Source: Chitinophaga sp. CB10 (lineage in GTDB: Bacteria; Bacteroidota; Bacteroidia; Chitinophagales; Chitinophagaceae). From it: a DNA stretch of 64,000 bases. A program made the translations under genes and the position numbers. The stretch covers positions 124,001 through 188,000 of the forward strand of contig MLAV02000002.1 in the NCBI GenBank assembly GCA_001870995.2, written 5' to 3'. Positions 53,287-61,706 of this stretch are shown one piece after another. Positions within the stretch are counted from its first letter, which is position 1. The number at the start of each line of letters is the position of its first letter. Under the pieces are notes generated by a model that saw only the letters and a program-made list of their open reading frames with translations, was not told the DNA's origin and did no database searches.

Positions 53287-55029
53287 TTACTGTTGCTTCC
53301 TGGCCAGCTTTACCAGCTTCAAAAACTCCTGCCGGTACCCGCTCTTATCCTTTCCCACGGCGTTTTTCGCCATATGCTCCACCATATCCCAATCACCGCA
53401 GCCCCGGTAAGCGGAATTCCGGAGCAGCATACCGAATAAGGCCACGGCCGCTGCGAACCGGTGGTCCGGCGCCGCCTCGTTAAAAGCCGCGCAACCGTTG
53501 CCCACCGGCAATTCCTTCTCCTCCGGCGCCTCACTGTATGGCGCGCGGTACGTAACCTTAATATCCGCCAGCAAGGTATCTCCTGCGGCCATGCTATCCG
53601 CCGGCAATATTTCATACAGGGCTACGGCGCAATGCCCGCTGCCGATGATGCCGCCGCCGATAGAATCCCTGCCGGCGCCGGCATCCGCCAGCACCTTGTT
53701 TTCATAACCGATAAGCCTGTACGATTTTACCGTGCGCGGATTGAAAGTCACCTGCGCTTTCACGTCCTTGGCGATGGTGAATAGCGTGCTGCCGAATTCC
53801 TGGGCAAAAATCTTGTTGGCTTCATCTAGGTCGTCCACATAGGCGAAGTTCCCATTGCCTTTCCCCGCCATCACCTTGAGTTTGGAATCCTTATAATTCT
53901 TCATTCCTACTCCCAGGCAGGTCAGCAGTACACCGCTTTCCCGGGCGTTGGTAATCAGTTCTTCCATCTCCTCGTCGCTGGAACGCCCCACGTTGAAATC
54001 CCCGTCGGTAGCTAGTATCACGCGGTTGTTTCCACCGGGGATGAAGTTTTGGTTTGCTACCTTGTAGGCCATTTTGATGGCTGCCTCGCCGGCGGTAGCC
54101 CCGTTGGCGTTGAGGTTATCGATGGCATTGAGGATTTTCTCTTTCTGGTCGCCGGTGGTGGAAGGCAATATCACACTGGGTTCGCTGGCATACGCCACGA
54201 TGGCGACTCTGTCCTTCGCCCGCAGGTTATTCACCAGCACCCGGAAGGCCGCCTGTAACAGGGGCAGCTTGTTGGAGGCTCCCATGGAGCCGGAAGCATC
54301 GATGAGGAATACGAGGTTACTCAGGGGCAGGCTATCCAATTGTACGGCTTTGCCCCGGATGACGATCTGCAACAGGCGGTGCATAGGCTCCCAGGGGCAG
54401 CTGGTATAGCAGGCGGAGAGTTTCATGGTTTCACCGTTGCCCGGCAGGGGATAACTGTAATGGAAGTAGTTGATCATCTCCTCGATGCGGACGGCATCTT
54501 TGGGCACTTTGGCCTTTTGGCGCAGGAAGCGGCGGATGTTGCTGTAGGAAGCCCTGTCCACATCCACGGCAAAGTTGGAGGCAGGCGCCACGCTGGTGCG
54601 CTGGAACTTATTTTCATAGGTAGCGCCGTAGGTTTCATTGAAAAAGGTGTACAAGCCGATACCGGCATTGGTATAATTGGGGTTACTGTTACGGGAGATA
54701 TTAGCCCTTGCTTTGGCCAGCGCGATGGCATCAGTCGCATTGCGCCGGGGCATAAGCCGTATCAGGAGATACTCGCCGGGCCTGGCGTAAATGATCCGGG
54801 TATCGTAGCCTTCCAGTTCAAATTTAAGCCGGATCAGCGGTTTGGAGGCCGCGATGCGAAACAGGCCATAGCTGTTCGTTACCGCCATGGCGGTATCATT
54901 CATAACGCTGACGGCTACACCGCTCAGGGGTTTATGGGCGGTACTGTCTTCCACTGCCCCGGAAATCCATGCGGTTTGCGCGCTGGCGAGGTTACAGCAG
55001 CAGACCAGCAGCAAAAGCAACTTTCGCAT
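53287..55029 (-). CDS. von Willebrand factor A domain protein with carboxypeptidase-regulatory-like N terminus (YfbK-like)
   Basis: 580 residues. Signal peptide to about residue 17 (LASAQ), then a carboxypeptidase-regulatory-like domain (about 20-95; WISGAVEDSTAHKPLSGVAV), the YfbK-type N-terminal region (about 145-225; NFAVDVDRASYSNIRRFLR), a VWA domain (about 235-410) with an intact metal-binding DASGSMG and a later GNNRVILATDGDFNVG, and the C-terminal DUF3520 region (about 410-575). It should be periplasmic or surface-attached. Similar proteins are widespread in Bacteroidota and their role is unclear. It is convergent with the RlmK-like gene and lies downstream of the hpt terminator, so it is transcribed alone. 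Confidence 0.9.
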   Translation of the reverse strand: MRKLLLLLVCCCNLASAQTAWISGAVEDSTAHKPLSGVAVSVMNDTAMAVTNSYGLFRIAASKPLIRLKFELEGYDTRIIYARPGEYLLIRLMPRRNATDAIALAKARANISRNSNPNYTNAGIGLYTFFNETYGATYENKFQRTSVAPASNFAVDVDRASYSNIRRFLRQKAKVPKDAVRIEEMINYFHYSYPLPGNGETMKLSACYTSCPWEPMHRLLQIVIRGKAVQLDSLPLSNLVFLIDASGSMGASNKLPLLQAAFRVLVNNLRAKDRVAIVAYASEPSVILPSTTGDQKEKILNAIDNLNANGATAGEAAIKMAYKVANQNFIPGGNNRVILATDGDFNVGRSSDEEMEELITNARESGVLLTCLGVGMKNYKDSKLKVMAGKGNGNFAYVDDLDEANKIFAQEFGSTLFTIAKDVKAQVTFNPRTVKSYRLIGYENKVLADAGAGRDSIGGGIIGSGHCAVALYEILPADSMAAGDTLLADIKVTYRAPYSEAPEEKELPVGNGCAAFNEAAPDHRFAAAVALFGMLLRNSAYRGCGDWDMVEHMAKNAVGKDKSGYRQEFLKLVKLARKQQ

Positions 55030-55085
55030 GGATTAAATTAAAAATTTCTGCTGACAAATCCATGGGGGTCTATGGTCCGGCGCAT

Positions 55086-55122
55086 AAAAAAAGCCTGGTT
55101 TTCGGGTAAAAACCAGGCTTTT
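55086..55122 (-). terminator. Terminator after hpt
   Basis: AAAAGCCTGGTTTT (55089-55102) pairs with AAAACCAGGCTTTT (55109-55122) across a short loop. On the - strand it ends the operon finishing with hpt and is followed by T residues. Confidence 0.88.
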
Positions 55123-55139
55123 CAGGCATTTTTGGCGTA

Positions 55140-55676
55140 CTACTCTACCAGCTGGTAGATTTCCGGCAGGTTACGGCCCAGGCCATCATAGTCGAGCCCA
55201 TAACCCAGGAGGAATTTATTGGGTACGGAAAATCCGAGGTAATCGATCTTGATCGGATGCACCATAGCATCCGGCTTGGTGAGCAGGGAAGCTACCAGCA
55301 GTTGTTTGGGTTGCTGGTGTTCCAGCTGTGGTAAAAACTGGCTTAAAGTTTTACCGGTATCCACAATATCCTCCAGGATCACAACGGTACGGTTATAGAG
55401 GTCTTCATCCAAACCGATGGCCTGCACTACGTTGCCGGTGGATTTGGTGCCTTTATAGGAGGCCAGTTTGATAAAGGATATCTCTGCATCGATGTTGATA
55501 TGTTTAAACATATCCGCAGCGAACATAAAAGAACCATTCAGGATAGCAATAAACAAAGGGCGCTCCCCTTTCAGATCATGATTGATCTGGGTGGCCATTT
55601 CCTTGATACGCTGCTGCAGATCCGCAGCATTGATATAAGGTTGAAACTGTTTGTCATGCACTGTGATTACCGACAT
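55140..55676 (-). CDS. hpt: Hypoxanthine phosphoribosyltransferase
   Basis: 178 residues, normal length. The PRPP-binding motif VVILEDIVDTGKTL is near residues 98-111; the flexible loop SFIKLASYKGTKSTGNV and the KIDYLGFSVPNKFLLGYGLDYDGLGR segment, with the base-binding aromatic and Asp, identify HGPRT. It salvages hypoxanthine and guanine to IMP and GMP using PRPP. It is the third gene of an operon with an O-methyltransferase and a LysM glucosaminidase (49-base gap), closed by a terminator. A purine permease of the AzgA type lies elsewhere in the window (22.0-23.3 kb). Confidence 0.95.
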   Translation of the reverse strand: MSVITVHDKQFQPYINAADLQQRIKEMATQINHDLKGERPLFIAILNGSFMFAADMFKHINIDAEISFIKLASYKGTKSTGNVVQAIGLDEDLYNRTVVILEDIVDTGKTLSQFLPQLEHQQPKQLLVASLLTKPDAMVHPIKIDYLGFSVPNKFLLGYGLDYDGLGRNLPEIYQLVE

Positions 55677-55725
55677 AAATACTCATTTCCAATTTAACAA
55701 ATAAAAGCACGAAAAGATGGGTGCT

Positions 55726-57195
55726 TTACTTTCCCACAAGCAGGCGCTGTCCGATCTTAATATCGTAGCCCTGCAAATTATTCCATTCCTGTAACTGGGT
55801 TACAGTTTTGTTGTACAATTTAGCGATGCCGTACAGTGTTTCCTTTGGCTGTACTTCGTGGTACAGTTGTCCGCCGGACTTTACGGGAGCGGGCGCGGTC
55901 CGCACAGGCGCCGGCGCTGGCCCTGCCGGCGCGGGCTTAGGCATGGCGGCCTTCGCCGGTACGCTGGTTGCTTCATTATTTTCCGGCTCCGCTACAACGG
56001 GCACCGGCACGCCGCCTGGTTTGGAAGGCGGAATGGAAGCCACGCCGCCGGTAGCGGGTTTGGACATTTCCTCTTTAATTTCTTTCACCATTTTACCCGG
56101 CGAAAAATCTTCCGGCTCTTCTTCTTCCTCTTTCAAAATGCGGGTAGCTTTTGCCAGTACAGGCGTTTTGGATGCGTAGCCGTTAAGCGCCAGCTGCTGG
56201 CCGGCGGCCGCTTCTTCGCCATCGTGCAGTTTATTCCTGCGGCGCAGCCATTTTAGCTGGATGCCTTCCGCCTGCGCCACGTCGTGGGTGGTTTCACCAC
56301 CGGCTACTACGTGGTAATCCTTACTACCCCGTTTGGATTTTTTTTGCAGGAAGATGAGCATATCTTTCTTCAGCGGCGCGTCGTTCGGAAGATCGTTAAA
56401 GCGTACGAGTTTGCTCAGCCGTATATCGCGCTGGCTCGCTAATGCAATCAGCGATGTTCCGGCTTTTGCGTAAATCACTTTGCGGCCGTTGATCTCAAAT
56501 ACTCCTTTCGGATAGCTGCCTGCCGGCCTGGAAGGCTTCGCAGGGCGGGAAGCGGTGCTGTTGTTATAGGAAGGCGCTGAAGAGGAATTGTTGTTATTCA
56601 CCGGGCGGGGCTTCGGATTCACCACCGTGCCGGCGATAGCGGCATTTTCAGCGGCTACCGCTTCCGGGGATAATTTACCCAGGGCAATCAGCGAGTAGCG
56701 TTGCAGGTTATTGTCTTCAATCACCTTGATGAGCTGCTGCGGATAGGATTTATTGGTCGCGTAACCGGCCTGTTTGAGGCCATAGGCCCAGGATTTATAG
56801 TCCTCCCCGTCAAACTGGAAGAGGAAGCCGTAGCGGGGATTGTTACGCAGGAAGTCGGAATGGTCCCGGTAGGACTCTTCCGCGGAATCGTACACACGAA
56901 AGCATTCCTGCGCCTCGTCGTCATCGTATTTTATGGTTTTGCCCGTCCAGGTATTTTTACATTTAATACCGAAGTGGTTGTTGGACTGCTGGCAAAGGGT
57001 ACCGTTGCCGGACTGGGTTTCCACCACGCCCTGGGCCAGCGTTATGGCAGCAGGCACGCCGGAGCGGCGTTGCTCATCGATAGCCAGCTGGTAGTAGGTG
57101 GCTATGTATTGCTGGGTGGTAATTCTCTGCGCCTTCACCAGCAATGCGGAGCCAAGTAGAAAACAGACCACCAACAAGAATTTTCTTACTTGCAT
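55726..57195 (-). CDS. Secreted glucosaminidase (GH73-type) with LysM domains
   Basis: 489 residues. Signal peptide to about residue 22 (LLVKAQ), then a glucosaminidase domain (about 25-165) with AITLAQGVVETQSGNG holding the catalytic Glu, NNHFGIKCKNTWTGK, CFRVYDSAEESYRDHSDFLR, and YATNKSYPQQLIKVIE. Three LysM-like units follow: about 228-285, 290-338 and, clearest, 445-489 (YHEVQPKETLYGIAKLYNK, ending IGQRLLVGK). A Pro/Ala-rich linker (about 385-440) separates the last. It should cut the peptidoglycan glycan chain and stay bound to it by LysM. It follows the O-methyltransferase gene by 38 bases and precedes hpt. Confidence 0.92.
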   Translation of the reverse strand: MQVRKFLLVVCFLLGSALLVKAQRITTQQYIATYYQLAIDEQRRSGVPAAITLAQGVVETQSGNGTLCQQSNNHFGIKCKNTWTGKTIKYDDDEAQECFRVYDSAEESYRDHSDFLRNNPRYGFLFQFDGEDYKSWAYGLKQAGYATNKSYPQQLIKVIEDNNLQRYSLIALGKLSPEAVAAENAAIAGTVVNPKPRPVNNNNSSSAPSYNNSTASRPAKPSRPAGSYPKGVFEINGRKVIYAKAGTSLIALASQRDIRLSKLVRFNDLPNDAPLKKDMLIFLQKKSKRGSKDYHVVAGGETTHDVAQAEGIQLKWLRRRNKLHDGEEAAAGQQLALNGYASKTPVLAKATRILKEEEEEPEDFSPGKMVKEIKEEMSKPATGGVASIPPSKPGGVPVPVVAEPENNEATSVPAKAAMPKPAPAGPAPAPVRTAPAPVKSGGQLYHEVQPKETLYGIAKLYNKTVTQLQEWNNLQGYDIKIGQRLLVGK

Positions 57196-57233
57196 GTATG
57201 TTAGAATTTAATGGGCGTAATTCATTGTGATGC

Positions 57234-57875
57234 CTACTTCTTCCTGATCAACAGCACGCCATCACGGATAGTCAATAGTACCTGTTCTGCGCGGTCGTCT
57301 GCGAGTACTTTTTCGCAGAAGCGCACCATTGCTTTGGCCTGGCTGCCTCTTTCATTTTCGGGCAACAGTACCTGGCCGTGGTACAACACATTGTCTGCCA
57401 GGATAAAACCGCCGGGCCGGAGTTTATCCCAAACCTGGTCGTAATAATGTTCGTATCCTGCTTTATCGGCGTCGATGAATACCAGGTCAAACACCTCGTC
57501 CAGCGAGTCGATGACGGCAGCTGCCTTACCGATATGCAGGCGGATCCTGTCCGCATTCCCCGTAGCCTCCCAGTATTTACGACAGAGTGTTTCCAGCTCT
57601 TCATTCACATCTACCGTATGTAAAATACCGCCCGGCTGCAGCCCCTGCGCCAGGCAGATGGCGGAATAACCGGTGTAGGTACCCAGTTCGAGTACACGCA
57701 TGGGGCGTATCATGTGACTGATCATACTCAGCAACTGCCCCTGTACATGGCCGCTTAACATATGCGGCTGCTCCACTTTCAGATAGGTTTCCCTGTGTAA
57801 TTTGTATAACAACTCACTTTCAGGGGTGGTGTATTTTTCTGAAAATTGCTCCACTGCTACCGGTATCAGCTCCAT
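57234..57875 (-). CDS. SAM-dependent O-methyltransferase (catechol/caffeoyl-CoA type)
   Basis: 213 residues. SAM motif I VLELGTYTGYSAICLAQGL near 62-80, HTVDVNEELETLCRKYWEA, FIDADKAGYEHYYDQVWDKL with the metal-binding Asp, and GGFILADNVLYHGQV with the second metal ligands, all as in the class of metal-dependent O-methyltransferases. These methylate hydroxyl groups on catechol-like or acyl-CoA substrates; the natural substrate here is unknown. It has a promoter box at 57890-57897 and heads an operon with the glucosaminidase and hpt genes, a combination with no obvious metabolic link. Confidence 0.9.
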   Translation of the reverse strand: MELIPVAVEQFSEKYTTPESELLYKLHRETYLKVEQPHMLSGHVQGQLLSMISHMIRPMRVLELGTYTGYSAICLAQGLQPGGILHTVDVNEELETLCRKYWEATGNADRIRLHIGKAAAVIDSLDEVFDLVFIDADKAGYEHYYDQVWDKLRPGGFILADNVLYHGQVLLPENERGSQAKAMVRFCEKVLADDRAEQVLLTIRDGVLLIRKK

Positions 57876-57889
57876 ATATAAAATTTCTG

Positions 57890-57897
57890 CAAAGCTA
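57890..57897 (-). promoter_or_regulatory. -7 box TAGCTTTG for the O-methyltransferase operon
   Basis: Reverse complement of 57890-57897 reads TAGCTTTG, 14 bases before the ATG at 57875. Confidence 0.55.
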
Positions 57898-57935
57898 AAG
57901 AAAACCCCTAAGCTTTGAACACCAGGCGATAAATA

Positions 57936-57980
57936 CTAAACGCCCCGGTATAGCAGTTTATGCGTATCCGGGGCGTTTAA
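57936..57980 (-). terminator. Probable terminator of the LOG-family gene
   Basis: AAACGCCCCGG (57938-57948) pairs perfectly with CCGGGGCGTTT (57968-57978). The T tract on the - strand is short, so efficiency is uncertain. Confidence 0.65.
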
Positions 57981-58003
57981 ATGGGCAATTATGGCTTGTT
58001 TTA

Positions 58004-58702
58004 TCAGAAATTTGGCCGGAGTTTGTTGGTGGTGTAGAATACCCTGAAGTACTCCACCACTTCATCGGCAGTATCAAACAGCTGCAACAGGTCGAGGTCA
58101 GCCGGGTTGATATTGCTTTCCTTTTCCATCATCGTGGTGCGGATCCATTCCAGCAGCCCGCTCCAATACTCGCGCCCTACCAGTACCATCGGCGTTTCTT
58201 CCATTTTTTTGGTCTGGATCAGGGTGGCTACTTCAAAAAATTCGTCCATGGTACCGAAGCCGCCGGGCATCATTACGAAGCCCTGGGAATACTTGGTGAA
58301 CATCACTTTGCGGACGAAGAAGTAATCGAAATTGAGCCGCTTGTCGTTATCAATGTATGGATTAGGATATTGCTCATGTGGCAGCGTGATATTGGCGCCT
58401 ACCGACTTCCCGCCGGCGCGCTGGGCGCCTTTGTTGGCCGCTTCCATTACGCCGGGGCCTCCGCCGGTAATGATACCGAAGCCTTCTTCCGCGAGGCGGA
58501 AGGCGATTTCCTCGGAGAGCTCATAGTAGCGGTTACCCGGCTTGGTACGCGCGGAACCGAATATGGAGATGCAGGGGCCAATTTTCGCGAGAGATTCAAA
58601 ACCATCGACGAATTCCGCCATGATCTTAAAGATTTGCCAACTTGAATGCGCTCGTGTTTCTGTCCAATCCCTTTCCTTTAAATTCTTTAATCTATCATTC
58701 AT
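58004..58702 (-). CDS. LOG family / TIGR00730 Rossmann-fold protein
   Basis: 232 residues. The lysine decarboxylase-like (LOG) fold motifs are present: SIFGSARTKPGNRYYELSEE near 47-66, GIITGGGPGVMEAANKGAQ, and the signature MMPGGFGTMDEFFEVATLIQ near 143-163 (PGGxGTxxE). Family enzymes release free cytokinin-like bases by hydrolysing nucleoside monophosphates (phosphoribohydrolases); the bacterial role is usually nucleotide turnover. It stands alone between its own terminator and a 417-base gap. The start is the ATG at 58702, giving MNDRLKNLKERDWTETR. Confidence 0.9.
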   Translation of the reverse strand: MNDRLKNLKERDWTETRAHSSWQIFKIMAEFVDGFESLAKIGPCISIFGSARTKPGNRYYELSEEIAFRLAEEGFGIITGGGPGVMEAANKGAQRAGGKSVGANITLPHEQYPNPYIDNDKRLNFDYFFVRKVMFTKYSQGFVMMPGGFGTMDEFFEVATLIQTKKMEETPMVLVGREYWSGLLEWIRTTMMEKESNINPADLDLLQLFDTADEVVEYFRVFYTTNKLRPNF

Positions 58703-59119
58703 GCGTAATCATTTATGCCAGGCTCAATTTAGGGATTTTTGGGGAAAGGTGTGAGATTTTTGGTGGGCGGTGCAATTGACTATCTTGTCCTGCAAAGCGC
58801 GCCGCGGGTGCAAAAGCCAGGCATCCCCGGTGCGCTTTGCCGCCTACCCCCACAAAAAAAGCAGGTAACTCAAAAGAAACCTGCTTTCCATTTAACACGT
58901 TATGAACGTGCAGCAAAGCTCTTCATACTATGCTGCAGAAACGTTGCAAAGCTGGCTATTTTTTCATAACGGTTAATAGGGGCTTAAATTATTGCATATT
59001 TAGGCAATAACCTAATTTTAGTTTTACGTATATACACTAAGTATAGAAAGGGGAATGCCCCCGGGCGGGCGATCAGCACACGCCGCAGGAGCATTCACTT
59101 GTTACAATTGTTCACCGCT
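58703..59119. other. 417-base gap between LOG gene and phosphonate-type operon
   Basis: No credible gene. It holds a strong - strand terminator (58853-58887), an AT-rich section with a 7-base inverted repeat TTATTGC / GCAATAA (58989-58995 and 59004-59010), and a GC-rich foldback (GAATGC 59053-59058 with GCATTC 59091-59096) close behind the FAD oxidoreductase stop codon. No clear TAnnTTTG box for the LOG gene is seen. Confidence 0.65.
58853..58887 (-). terminator. Terminator downstream of the FAD oxidoreductase gene
   Basis: On the - strand AAAGCAGGT pairs with ACCTGCTTT (58879-58887 with 58858-58866) around a 12-base loop, followed by seven T. It lies about 230 bases past the stop codon at 59120. 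Confidence 0.75.
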
Positions 59120-60259
59120 CTACCGGTAGCGGCCTGTTACAATCTCTTCCGCCAGGCCAAAGGAGAGCGTCATACCGGCCCCGCCGAGACCATTGACGAT
59201 GGTCACATCCTTTTCAGGGGAGTACACCAGCTCCGTTTGCCCGTTTTTCAGTTTGGGATAAATGCCATGCCATTGCTCCTGTATGGTATAATCAGGGGCC
59301 TGCAGGAATGTATGCATGTATTTGAGAATGAGGTCATTGATAAAGGCCTTGTCAAACGGTTCAAAGTCAGGGCCGTACTCATGGGAATCCCCGATGGTCA
59401 GCTCCCCGGCGCCGTTTTGCGACACCAGCAGGTGAATACCCCATTGCACATACTCCGGCATTTCCGCTTCCACGCGTTTTCGTACAGCCTCCAGCGTGGT
59501 ACAGCTGTTAAACGAAGCGTAATGGAGCAGGGTAAGGCCAGCGCAGAGCGCGGGGCCCAGCTGCCAGTTGCCCGGCTGCGGCACGGTGCGCATCATCTGG
59601 AGCTTGCATTTGGTGAGAAAGGATTTGGAAAATTCCGCCGGGTACAGGGTTTCAAAATCCGCCCCGCTGCATACGTACACCTGGTCCACCTTCCAGCGTT
59701 CGTCCCTTGTTTCGATATAAGGCATACTGATGCCATTCACGGCCGTTCCGAAACGTACCGTTACCTGCATGGCCTCTTCCAGGTATTTGGCGATGGCGGC
59801 GCTGGCCTGGCGGGGGTTTACGGTCATTTCCGTATCGCTCCACATGGCCCCCAGCAGCCCTTCCTGCTTTACGGCATGGGAGTATTGGGTTATTTTTTGG
59901 GGAGACAGGAGCGTACAGGCATAGCCATTGCCCGTAGCCGCGGCCGTGAACTCTTCTAAAACTGCCAGTTCATCCTGGTTGTAGACCAGGTGCAGTGATC
60001 CCGTTTGCTGACATTGTAACCCGGTAGCCGCGGCCAGTTCCAGCCAGGTTTTGCGGCTGCTCATGGCGCGGTTGTACATTTTACCGGCCGTCTGGCCTAT
60101 GGGCCATACCAGCCCGAAGTTGCGTATGGACGCGCTGATGGCCTTACTGTTCCGTTCAAACAGGACAACCTTCCTGCCTTGCCTGGCCAGCTGGTAAGCC
60201 ATGGCCAAACCTACTATCCCGGCGCCTATTACGGCTACTTCCGCCTGTTGCTGTTGCAT
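59120..60259 (-). CDS. FAD-dependent oxidoreductase, TIGR03364-like (phosphonate-associated)
   Basis: 379 residues, cytoplasmic. The N-terminal FAD motif is VAVIGAGIVGLAMAYQLA, followed by VVLFERNSKAISASIRNFGLVWP, and the C-terminal GLGGAGMTLSFGLAEE closes the DAO-type fold. The sequence fits the TIGR03364 group of DadA/glycine-oxidase-like enzymes that occur beside PhnX-like hydrolases in phosphonate loci and are thought to oxidise amino- or methylamino-alkylphosphonates to aldehydes. Here the PhnX-like gene is 16 bases upstream in the same operon, which supports that reading. The exact substrate is an inference from family and neighbour. Confidence 0.82.
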   Translation of the reverse strand: MQQQQAEVAVIGAGIVGLAMAYQLARQGRKVVLFERNSKAISASIRNFGLVWPIGQTAGKMYNRAMSSRKTWLELAAATGLQCQQTGSLHLVYNQDELAVLEEFTAAATGNGYACTLLSPQKITQYSHAVKQEGLLGAMWSDTEMTVNPRQASAAIAKYLEEAMQVTVRFGTAVNGISMPYIETRDERWKVDQVYVCSGADFETLYPAEFSKSFLTKCKLQMMRTVPQPGNWQLGPALCAGLTLLHYASFNSCTTLEAVRKRVEAEMPEYVQWGIHLLVSQNGAGELTIGDSHEYGPDFEPFDKAFINDLILKYMHTFLQAPDYTIQEQWHGIYPKLKNGQTELVYSPEKDVTIVNGLGGAGMTLSFGLAEEIVTGRYR

Positions 60260-60275
60260 GGTGGTAAAAATATTA

Positions 60276-60953
60276 TTAGATGATGTGGAGTAATTCGTCG
60301 AGTTGTGCGATCAGGTGGGTATGCGGGCCTTTGGCCAGCTCCTCGCGGGTGTAGGCGCCGGTGGTAACGCCCGCCACTACCGCGCATCCGGCATTGCTGC
60401 CTTCTTCCAGGTCGGAAATAGTATCCCCCACTTTGGCTACCTGCGCAATGCTGGGGATTTCCAGCTGCTCCATGAGACGGTAAATCATGTAAGGGTAAGG
60501 GCGGCCGTGCGGCACTTCATCGCTGGTGGCCACGGCGTCTACGAGGCCGTTTGCCTGCCAGCCGGTGCGCTGCAGGATCACGTTGGTGATGTCGCGGTCA
60601 AAGCCCGTATCCAGCGCCACTTTGATACCCCTTTGCCGCAGCGCCGCGAATACGGCGGTTACGCCTTCTTTTTCACGAACGGCCGGACTGCCGGCATAAT
60701 GCGCTTTCATATTGTTCACAAATATCTCGTGCAGCCCGCCGATATAGGCGTCGTCGTTATAACGGGGGTGCTGCTTCGCCTGCAACAGGTAACGGATCGC
60801 AAAAGGCTTGGCGTAACCCATTACTTCGTTGACTTCTCCTATGGTTACTTCCACGCCGGCGGTCCTTACCGCCTGTTGCAATACCTGCGCTACGTTGGAT
60901 TCATCGTGCAGGGTGGTGCCTGCAATATCAAAAACAGCTAACTGTATTCCCAT
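60276..60953 (-). CDS. PhnX-like HAD hydrolase (TIGR03351 phosphonatase-like)
   Basis: 225 residues from the ATG at 60953. HAD core: nucleophile motif VFDIAGTTLHDE near 7-18 (Asp-x-Ala-Gly-Thr as in phosphonatase), LDTGFDRDI, DEVPHGRPYPYMIYRL, and KVGDTISDLEEGSNAGC. The cap has VMGYAKPFAI, which aligns with the M-G-x-x-K segment of PhnX, so the lysine that forms a Schiff base with phosphonoacetaldehyde appears kept. PhnX splits phosphonoacetaldehyde to acetaldehyde and phosphate; TIGR03351 members are its nearest relatives. It has a promoter box at 60978-60985 and leads the two-gene operon. Confidence 0.85.
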   Translation of the reverse strand: MGIQLAVFDIAGTTLHDESNVAQVLQQAVRTAGVEVTIGEVNEVMGYAKPFAIRYLLQAKQHPRYNDDAYIGGLHEIFVNNMKAHYAGSPAVREKEGVTAVFAALRQRGIKVALDTGFDRDITNVILQRTGWQANGLVDAVATSDEVPHGRPYPYMIYRLMEQLEIPSIAQVAKVGDTISDLEEGSNAGCAVVAGVTTGAYTREELAKGPHTHLIAQLDELLHII

Positions 60954-60977
60954 CTGGCTTTGTTTATAATTACCACG

Positions 60978-60985
60978 CAAAGGTA
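60978..60985 (-). promoter_or_regulatory. -7 box TACCTTTG for the PhnX-like operon
   Basis: Reverse complement of 60978-60985 reads TACCTTTG, 24 bases before the ATG at 60953; it contains the in-frame TTG at 60980 and so excludes it as a start. Confidence 0.6.
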
Positions 60986-61072
60986 GTATAGATACTAAAA
61001 TAAAGTTTAGCCTTTATAAACATTTAACACAGGGTTAATTTAACCCTTTTCCGGATGGAAATATACCGGCGA

Positions 61073-61696
61073 CTAGAAGCCTAAGCCAACGCCGGCCCTG
61101 TAAATCAGTTGATTATTGTAAGGAGAGCGATTGTCCTGCAGGACGTCGTACATAACGGCGAAGCTGATGCCTACCCTGCCGCCAACGCCTTGCGTATAGC
61201 CGGCGCCGAGGAGCAGGCTGGGAACGCCGTAGGTGGATTTATAAACAGATTTATCCCCGAGGTTGGGCACATCGTAGAGGGTACTTTTTTCAGAGATGCC
61301 GTTGTATTCCGGCTGCACATGCACAAACAGCTGGGGGATCGGATATACGCGGCCCCATACGCCACCGCCGAAGATGCCGTAGGTATTGCGCTCAGTGGTC
61401 ACGTCGTAAAGATCGCGGTAGCGGATCTGGCCGTACTGCGCATTCACGTTGATACCGGCAGCGATATAGTCATTGAACCGGTAGCCTACCAGGGGACTGA
61501 TATTCACATTGGTATAATCGCCGAAAACGGCGCCGATGGAGCCTCCCAGGATCAGGCGATTGGGGTCAAAGCCTTTTTGCGCGGGTGCGGGCGACTGTGC
61601 AGGGGGCTGGCGGCGGGTAGGGTCAGTTTGATAGTATTGGGCATTTACCGACTGTATGCCGGCCACTAAAAGCAAACCCAAAAGCAGTTTCTTCAT
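61073..61696 (-). CDS. Small outer-membrane beta-barrel protein of unknown function
   Basis: 207 residues from the ATG at 61696, which lies 10 bases after the GlcD-type gene. Signal peptide to about residue 20 (SVNAQ), a Pro/Gln-rich segment (RRQPPAQSPAPAQK), then repeated amphipathic strands (LILGGSIGAVFGDYTNVNIS, YIAAGINVNAQYG, NTYGIFGGGVWGRVYP) and a terminal strand YRAGVGLGF ending in Phe, as in 8-stranded outer-membrane barrels of the OmpW/porin-family-type. I recognise no specific function. The longer frame reaching to 61753 would overlap the GlcD gene and is rejected. Confidence 0.85.
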   Translation of the reverse strand: MKKLLLGLLLVAGIQSVNAQYYQTDPTRRQPPAQSPAPAQKGFDPNRLILGGSIGAVFGDYTNVNISPLVGYRFNDYIAAGINVNAQYGQIRYRDLYDVTTERNTYGIFGGGVWGRVYPIPQLFVHVQPEYNGISEKSTLYDVPNLGDKSVYKSTYGVPSLLLGAGYTQGVGGRVGISFAVMYDVLQDNRSPYNNQLIYRAGVGLGF

Positions 61697-61706
61697 ATAT
61701 CGGTAT

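Noticed and set aside
58739..58969. Possible 76-codon + strand gene in the 417-base gap
   Set aside because: It spans a strong - strand terminator hairpin and has no recognisable features.
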